DNA of 13,171 nucleotides. Origin: Clostridia bacterium. GTDB lineage: Bacteria; Bacillota_A; Clostridia; Oscillospirales; CAG-272. The stretch's first letter is position 1. Each line of letters opens with the position of its first letter. A model generated the notes under the pieces. That model did no database searches. It was not told the origin of the DNA and worked only from the letters and a program-made list of their open reading frames with translations. Below are positions 9,220-13,171 of this stretch, one piece after another. The stretch covers positions 1-13,171 of the forward strand of contig JAFQWB010000046.1 in assembly GCA_017407725.1 (NCBI GenBank). The letters run 5' to 3'. A program made the translations under genes and the position numbers.

Positions 9220-10121
9220 GCCATGATTCCTACTTTCAGTAATTCTTTGAACAGCACTTTTTCAATGGGTTGATCGCACCTTACGGTAAGGAATCCGACT
9301 CCGCGCGATGCGCAGAATGAGGTTAAGTCATCGTGATGCATATGTAAAGCTTCGTTATATGCTAACTGATGCGAACGATTGATCCTTATTTTCAGATTTC
9401 TGAGGTCATCAACTCCCGCAGATTCTGTATCTATAAGATTAACTCTTCCGCTGTATGAAGGGTCAACCTCGTCAAGAGTAAGAACCTGGATAAGAAGAAC
9501 CTGTTTCTTTTTATAGCATAAATAGTCGACTGCCTTTTTCCAATCGCTTTCTGTGAAGAAGTCGGAAATGATAACGGTAAGACCGTCGTTGCTTCCGAGA
9601 TTGGGACAACCTACAATAGCCTTGTTGAGATCGGACTCTCCGTCAAAAAGCTCTTCCATTTCTTCAATAGTGCTTATAGCATTGAAGAACGCCTTCTTTC
9701 CGACGATAGTTCCGAAAGAATCCTCAGCCTTCTCGCCCTTAATGAGCTTGAAGGAGACCTTATCCATATTGTGTACCGAAAGATATCCGAGGGCTGCTGC
9801 CACGCCGAGCGTGTAATTTGCCTTCTCCGGCATATCTTTACCCATAGATGCAGAGCAGTCGACAAAGATCTGCGTGTGCATCTGTCTTTCATCTGTAAAC
9901 AGCTTCAGGAAGAACTTTTCAAAGCGACTGTAAAGATTCCAGTCTATTCTTCGTATATCGTCTCCGAGCATATATTCGCGGTAATCGGCAAACTCAACAG
10001 TCTGACCGTAGGTTTTAACCAAATGCTTACCTCCGAAGAATCCTGAAAGATCCGCCCTGAGCTCAAGTGCAAGAGCCTCCAAACGACTGAAAAAACTATC
10101 GTTTAAGTAAGATCCCTTCAT
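9216..10121 (-). CDS. DUF58 protein, VWA-like partner of MoxR
   Basis: The protein has 301 residues, normal for compact DUF58 proteins of MoxR operons. The family signature is intact: DYREY at 46-50, GDDIRRIDW at 53-61, then YSRFEKFFLK. A VWA-like core follows, with D88, S90 and S92 (DCSAS) and a later VIISDFF strand whose Asp fits the third metal loop. No signal peptide or TM segment is visible, so it should be cytosolic or peripheral at the membrane. The start codon directly abuts the MoxR stop (TAAATG), and its AGGAGA ribosome site lies inside the last MoxR codons, implying coupled translation. DUF58 proteins are consistently found beside MoxR ATPases and are presumed partners; the molecular activity is not established. 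Confidence 0.93.
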   Translation of the reverse strand: MKGSYLNDSFFSRLEALALELRADLSGFFGGKHLVKTYGQTVEFADYREYMLGDDIRRIDWNLYSRFEKFFLKLFTDERQMHTQIFVDCSASMGKDMPEKANYTLGVAAALGYLSVHNMDKVSFKLIKGEKAEDSFGTIVGKKAFFNAISTIEEMEELFDGESDLNKAIVGCPNLGSNDGLTVIISDFFTESDWKKAVDYLCYKKKQVLLIQVLTLDEVDPSYSGRVNLIDTESAGVDDLRNLKIRINRSHQLAYNEALHMHHDDLTSFCASRGVGFLTVRCDQPIEKVLFKELLKVGIMA

Positions 10122-11210
10122 TTATTTTCTCCTGGATAATCCGCGCTTCTTTTCTTTGGTGGTTTCAACTGCACTGCTCTCGAGAACGTCAGCGTTATCG
10201 GAGGTGTTGTCAGCCTTGCGAGCAGTTGATTTTCCTGCAAGCTCATCTATGATCATAGTAACTATTTCATCGGGTGATATGCGGTCTGCAATAGCCTCGA
10301 ATGTAAGCTTCATTCTGTGACGGAGAACGGGATAAGCAAGCTCGTTTACATCGCTGTAGGAAACGTTGTATCTGCCGTTCATAAGAGCCTTAACCTTAGC
10401 AGCAGAGATAAGAGCCTGTCCTGCACGGGGAGATGCTCCGAGACGAACGTATCTCTTAGCTGTTTCGGTAGCGCACTCGCTGTCGGGGTGAGTAGCAGAG
10501 CAGAGCTTCATTGCATATCTCATTACGTCCTCTGCAACGGGAATAGCGTTTGCAACTGCACGCATTTCAAGAAGATCAGCACCGTTACAAGCGGCGTCAG
10601 CAACCTCGGCCATTGTCTTCTGTGTCATATTAACGATGTCCATAAGCTCGTCAAGAGAAGGGTTCTTAACGATGATCTTGAACATGAAACGGTCCATCTG
10701 AGCCTCGGGAAGAGGATATGTACCGTCCTGCTCAACGGGGTTCTGAGTTGCAAGTACGAAGAAGGGCTCTTCAAGCTTTCTTGAAACACCCATTACTGTA
10801 ACTGTGTGCTCCTGCATCGCCTCAAGGAGAGCAGACTGTGTCTTAGGTGTAGCACGGTTGATTTCGTCTGCAAGAATGATGTTGGAGAAGATCGGACCGG
10901 GCTGGAACTGGAAGCTTGAGTTTCCGTTTTCGTCCTTAACGATGATGTTTGTACCTGTAACGTCTGCAGGCATAAGGTCGGGAGTGAACTGAATTCTTGA
11001 GAAGGGAAGATCAAATACACGTCCGAGTGAACGAACAAGACGGGTCTTACCAACGCCGGGAACACCCTCAAGAAGAACGTTACCGCCTGCGATCATTGCG
11101 ATAACAGCGCCCTCGATAACTTCCTTCTGACCGATAACGTCACGTCCGATCTGTTCGAATATGTTTTTACACTGTGTGCTGAATTTCTGAATGTTCTGTT
11201 CTGTAACCAT
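10122..11210 (-). CDS. MoxR-family AAA+ ATPase
   Basis: The protein has 362 residues. The AAA+ elements are complete: Walker A GVPGVGKT at 49-56, Walker B IILADEIN at 111-118, sensor 1 ATQNP at 154-158, an arginine-finger region EAQMDRF at 169-175, and sensor 2 GASPRAGQA at 258-266. It should form a cytosolic hexameric ring that uses ATP to remodel or activate clients bound through VWA partners. The family usually ends near residue 325; here a further 35 or so residues (about 328-362) are polar, low-complexity and end in a basic stretch (KEKKRGLSRRK), which looks disordered. The start follows AGAGGTAAAATAAA. It lies 19 bases after the first operon gene and directly abuts the DUF58 gene. Assignment to the MoxR family is secure; the specific client is unknown. 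Confidence 0.96.
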   Translation of the reverse strand: MVTEQNIQKFSTQCKNIFEQIGRDVIGQKEVIEGAVIAMIAGGNVLLEGVPGVGKTRLVRSLGRVFDLPFSRIQFTPDLMPADVTGTNIIVKDENGNSSFQFQPGPIFSNIILADEINRATPKTQSALLEAMQEHTVTVMGVSRKLEEPFFVLATQNPVEQDGTYPLPEAQMDRFMFKIIVKNPSLDELMDIVNMTQKTMAEVADAACNGADLLEMRAVANAIPVAEDVMRYAMKLCSATHPDSECATETAKRYVRLGASPRAGQALISAAKVKALMNGRYNVSYSDVNELAYPVLRHRMKLTFEAIADRISPDEIVTMIIDELAGKSTARKADNTSDNADVLESSAVETTKEKKRGLSRRK

Positions 11211-11229
11211 TTTATTTTACCTCTGTATT

Positions 11230-12282
11230 TTATAGTATGTTGATGTAAGCTTCAATGATGGCACGCTCTTCTTCAGAGAGCTTGTCAATGTTATCTTTTA
11301 AGTACTGCATTATGTCTTCCTTTGCCTTGGGAAGATGGAGCTTGTAATCGTTGTTTTCGGTACCGTCAATGATAAAGTTCTTATCTCTTGAGGTTTCGCC
11401 GCCGCCCGATTCGCCGGGATTGTCACCTTCTTCTCCGGACTGTCCGGGAGAACCGTTGTTTCCTTCCTCTTCTCCGGGTGCGTCTCCGTTTTCTCCTGAT
11501 GGGCCGTCGTCTCCTTCATCCTCGCCATCTTCATCAAGAGGAACGAAAATTGCTGTCAGCACAAGAGGACAGTCGATTTTTTTATCGTTTCTTGTGGGCT
11601 TTCTGTAGCCGTCGTCCCATCCCTCAAAGGAGTAACCTTCGTCGGGAATAGCGATTACGGGAAGAGCATTTTCTCCAAGAAGAACAAGCTGCTCTGTTTC
11701 ACCCTCAATTGTACCGCCATCCTCAGCAAAATAGGAAACGGGAATGTAATCGGGGCGATCGTTGACCTCTTTTATAATGTCAGATGCGCTGGGAAGAAGT
11801 CCCGCGGCACTGAGAATCGAAATGACACTGATACCGATTGAGAAAAAACCGGTAATCGAAAGGGCAACAAATAATTTGTTATTGAATTTGAAACGAATAG
11901 ACTTTTTATCCACCTTGGAGAGAGCCTGCATAGCATCGTTTCGCTGAAGCGTTGCCATGACTGAATCATCGTTCTGATAATCGATCATGGTAATAATACG
12001 TTCGTGAAGACCAAGACTGTCGATTCGCCTTGCATTAGCCGTTACTGTCGGGTGGAATTTTGCAATATAGAATATTGCTCCCGCTACCAAAGTAACAAAG
12101 ACAAGAGCGATGCAGAGTGAGAGTACAACAAGAGCGAGATTCTCGATTCCTGTTATCCAGAATACTGCACCCATGATGAAGATTACACCGAAGGCAACCA
12201 AAAGTCCGCAGAAGAGCGATTTCAAGAGGGCTTCGACTGTGAGCTTTTTGTAACGCATATCTAAATGCTTGTTTTCTTTCAT
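11230..12282 (-). CDS. Three-TM protein with InlB-like domain and acidic linker; first gene of operon
   Basis: The protein has 350 residues. TM segments lie at about 22-43, 48-74 and 137-160, so the C-terminal half should face outward. Between TM2 and TM3 is a charged cytosolic loop with ARRIDSLGLHERI (about 84-96), reminiscent of the N-terminal region of DUF4175-type proteins that often neighbour MoxR genes; this resemblance is weak. About 182-247 fits the divergent InlB B-repeat pattern (VSYFAEDGGTIEG, GYSFEGWDDG, LTAIF). About 249-300 is a Gly/Glu/Asp/Pro/Ser linker, likely disordered. The end (about 318-350) is a helical, charged segment (LSEEERAIIEAYI). The start follows AAAGGATAGGTGCA. 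I do not recognise the whole protein. By position it is probably a membrane partner of the MoxR/VWA proteins. Confidence 0.85.
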   Translation of the reverse strand: MKENKHLDMRYKKLTVEALLKSLFCGLLVAFGVIFIMGAVFWITGIENLALVVLSLCIALVFVTLVAGAIFYIAKFHPTVTANARRIDSLGLHERIITMIDYQNDDSVMATLQRNDAMQALSKVDKKSIRFKFNNKLFVALSITGFFSIGISVISILSAAGLLPSASDIIKEVNDRPDYIPVSYFAEDGGTIEGETEQLVLLGENALPVIAIPDEGYSFEGWDDGYRKPTRNDKKIDCPLVLTAIFVPLDEDGEDEGDDGPSGENGDAPGEEEGNNGSPGQSGEEGDNPGESGGGETSRDKNFIIDGTENNDYKLHLPKAKEDIMQYLKDNIDKLSEEERAIIEAYINIL

Positions 12283-12346
12283 TGCACCTATCCTTTCTGA
12301 TATGGTAAGCTTTTGCTTTGCATTTTATTTAAACATATCGGGACAC

Positions 12347-12378
12347 ATACGAGTACAGTAGAATACGAGTACAGTAGA
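12347..12378. repeat. Perfect 16-bp tandem duplication in operon leader
   Basis: The plus-strand unit atacgagtacagtaga occurs twice with no gap (12347-12362 and 12363-12378), identical at all 16 positions. A related word in the opposite orientation, tgtactgatacg, lies at 12391-12402 on the other side of the TATAAT box. The duplication begins about five bases past the predicted -10 box, so it would overlap the transcription start and first leader bases. This could be an operator with paired binding sites, or simply a recent slippage duplication. Confidence 0.75.
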
Positions 12379-12382
12379 TGAC

Positions 12383-12412
12383 ATTATATGTGTACTGATA
12401 CGTGTGCATTCG
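12383..12412 (-). promoter_or_regulatory. Probable sigma-A type promoter of the MoxR operon
   Basis: On the minus strand CACATATAATGT contains a perfect TATAAT (plus positions 12383-12388). The -35 position, 17 bases upstream, reads GAATGC, a poor match to TTGACA, so a strong basal promoter is not evident and an activator may be needed. Transcription would begin near 12376 and leave a leader of roughly 95 bases before the ATG at 12282. No other -10 box of this quality lies between the terminator hairpin and the first gene. Confidence 0.45.
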
Positions 12413-12423
12413 AAATAATTACA

Positions 12424-12439
12424 GCGCTTCTTATAGCGC
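12424..12439. other. Small GC hairpin
   Basis: GCGCT and AGCGC form a 5-bp stem with a 6-base loop just upstream of the predicted promoter. It is too short to be a convincing terminator alone. It may extend the adjacent terminator or be coincidental. Confidence 0.3.
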
Positions 12440-12440
12440 C

Positions 12441-12507
12441 AAAAAGGCATTTCACGGTCAATGACGCACATTTGGGCGTCATTGACGTATGAAATGCTTA
12501 TTTTTTT
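12441..12507 (-). terminator. Strong hairpin with T-runs on both sides (bidirectional terminator)
   Basis: The arms at 12447-12467 and 12476-12497 pair over 8 bp plus 11 bp, separated by a small asymmetric internal loop, around an 8-base apical loop. On the minus strand the stem is followed by CTTTTT (from 12446 down to 12441). On the plus strand it is followed by TTATTTTTTT (12498-12507). Given that all genes are on the minus strand, its main job is probably to end transcription of the upstream LRR gene and insulate the MoxR operon. Confidence 0.7.
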
Positions 12508-12536
12508 GGAAATATCAAAAAAGTTTTTTTCCTTCC

Positions 12537-12670
12537 GGCAGAGAAGAGTCTGCCAATGTTTTATAAAAAAACATTATAAACGGGCTGCCGTATTTTGTTA
12601 ACCGAATGGTCTTTAAGACCAAGACCCAAACAGCCCGAAGCAGACTGCCGACTTTTAAGCGGCAGTCTGC
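12537..12670 (-). other. Cluster of stem-loops (3' UTR structure or small RNA candidate)
   Basis: Four perfect inverted repeats are packed here: GGCAGA/TCTGCC (12537-12554, 6 bp), AATGTTTT/AAAACATT (12555-12575, 8 bp), CGGGCTG/CAGCCCG (12581-12637, 7 bp, enclosing GGTC/GACC at 12608-12620) and GCAGACTGCCG/CGGCAGTCTGC (12640-12670, 11 bp). The first and last hairpins share the word GGCAGA/TCTGCC, so their arms could also pair over the full length. The region lies downstream of the LRR gene stop. No known RNA family motif (tmRNA, RNase P, SRP, T-box) is recognisable. Confidence 0.45.
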
Positions 12671-12727
12671 CTTATCAGGCATAAATTTGCCCTGGATATC
12701 AAAGAAATTTTGCTTAAAGGATTATAC

Positions 12728-13171
12728 TTAGGCGGCTTTGTAGTTGATAGTCGCCGAGCATCCTTCAAAGAGACCGTTTTCAGTCTGTTCCGTGAGTTCC
12801 TCTTCGGTGTTGGAGAGGTTGATCGTCTGTTCAGCTGTCCATCCCTCGAACACTCTTGTTCCAGCATTCTCGGGTATTCCGGGAAGATCTATAGATGTGA
12901 GTGATGTACATCCCTTGAATGCATTGTTTCCGAGATACTTAAGTGTTACAGATGTTTCGGTTTCTGTATCTGAACCTTCATCCTCGGAATCATTACCACC
13001 AATTGTGGAGCCGCCGATAGTGGAGCCACCGATTGTAGAACCACCGATCGTAGAACCACCGTTGTTACCGCCGATTGTAGAACCGCCGATTGTAGAACCG
13101 CCGATAGTGGAGCCGCCAATTGTAGAACCGCCGATAGCGGAGCCGCTGCCTTCTTCGGAATCGTTGTTACC
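12728..13171 (-). CDS. C-terminal part of BspA/LRR surface protein (5' end outside window)
   Basis: The frame is open at the window edge; 147 residues and a TAA stop are visible. Visible residues 1-13 are acidic and Ser/Gly-rich. Residues 14-59 are a pentapeptide repeat: four GGSTI, GGNN, four GGSTI, then GG. An acidic linker follows (NDSEDEGSDTETET). From about residue 75 there is one LRR_5 unit (YLGNNAFKGCTSLTSIDLP), then a segment (RVFEGWTAEQTINL) typical of the terminal cap of BspA-type proteins in Clostridia, ending GCSATINYKAA. There is no membrane anchor or sorting motif at the C-terminus, so anchoring must be N-terminal or through another partner. The gene is on the same strand as the operon but separated from it by a terminator. 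LRR family is clear; function is not. Confidence 0.85.
   Translation of the reverse strand, partial: GNNDSEEGSGSAIGGSTIGGSTIGGSTIGGSTIGGNNGGSTIGGSTIGGSTIGGSTIGGNDSEDEGSDTETETSVTLKYLGNNAFKGCTSLTSIDLPGIPENAGTRVFEGWTAEQTINLSNTEEELTEQTENGLFEGCSATINYKAA
12995..13132 (-). repeat. In-frame 15-bp repeats encoding GGSTI
   Basis: Eight 15-bp units (minus strand GGCGGTTCTACAATC and close variants) are arranged as two blocks of four split by a GGNN-coding 12-mer. Variation is almost all at third codon positions (ACA/ACT/ACG, ATC/ATT, GGC/GGT, TCT/TCC), so the peptide is held constant while the DNA drifts. Array length could change by slippage without breaking the frame. Confidence 0.9.

Larger units (their letters stand above)
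12283..12727. other. 445-base non-coding region with promoter, terminator and stem-loops
   Basis: No credible coding frame is present on either strand. Reading on the minus strand from the LRR gene, it contains a cluster of stem-loops (12537-12670), a strong hairpin with T-runs on both sides (12447-12497), a small hairpin (12424-12439), a TATAAT box (12383-12388), a 16-bp tandem duplication (12347-12378) and the ribosome binding site of the operon's first gene. It is the only long gap in the window and the likely point where the seven-gene operon is transcribed separately. Confidence 0.8.

Noticed and set aside
11351..11608. Ser/Pro-rich plus-strand frame
   Set aside because: It is the complement of the acidic Gly/Glu/Asp linker of the first operon gene; the composition is a mirror effect.
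12447..12497. Transposon end or attachment site suggested by the long inverted repeat
   Set aside because: The hairpin has T-runs on both flanks and no transposase, integrase or target duplication nearby, so a terminator explains it better. The 16-bp duplication at 12347-12378 is contiguous and does not flank an insert.
12537..12550. SRP RNA-like GGAAGGA word on the minus strand just below 12537
   Set aside because: Only a short word matches; the surrounding SRP hairpin and length are absent.
12710..12904. 64-residue plus-strand frame at the end of the LRR gene
   Set aside because: The minus-strand frame through the same bases is a clear LRR C-terminus with family motifs; the plus frame has none.
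12995..13132. CRISPR-like array of short repeats
   Set aside because: The repeats are 15-bp, contiguous, in-frame and vary at third codon positions, with no spacers; they are a coding repeat.

Overview
The window looks like accessory chromosome from a low-to-mid GC Bacillota, most likely an uncultured gut Clostridia relative. The evidence is purine-rich AGGAG-type ribosome binding sites before most starts, Gram-positive-style lipoprotein signal peptides, BspA-type leucine-rich repeats, bacterial Ig-like domains and InlB-type repeats. This is an inference; no rRNA or housekeeping marker is present. All convincing genes lie on the minus strand, so the window reads from high to low coordinates.

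Layout in the direction of transcription. (1) 13171-12728: the 3' end of a surface-type BspA/LRR protein with a striking GGSTI pentapeptide linker. (2) 12727-12283: a 445-base non-coding region. It holds a cluster of stem-loops, a strong terminator hairpin, a probable promoter (TATAAT box) and a perfect 16-bp tandem duplication just downstream of that promoter. (3) 12282 to beyond base 1: one tightly packed operon of seven genes with gaps of -4 to +28 bases. The order is a three-TM protein with an InlB-like extracellular domain; a MoxR AAA+ ATPase; a DUF58 protein; a BatA-like VWA membrane protein; a large membrane protein with two VWA domains and a split GATase1-like domain; a 941-residue BspA/LRR lipoprotein; and a lipoprotein with Ig-like domains cut by the window edge.

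The core MoxR-DUF58-VWA-VWA set is the well-known MoxR/Bat-type arrangement, in which a cytosolic AAA+ ATPase is thought to act with VWA proteins on membrane or extracytoplasmic clients. What stands out is that it sits in one operon with two large lipoproteins built from adhesin-type domains (FN3, LRR, InlB, Ig-like), and that its first gene also carries an InlB-like domain. My working hypothesis is a dedicated MoxR/VWA machine that matures, assembles or regulates its own surface lipoproteins. No gene here has a function proven by the sequence alone.
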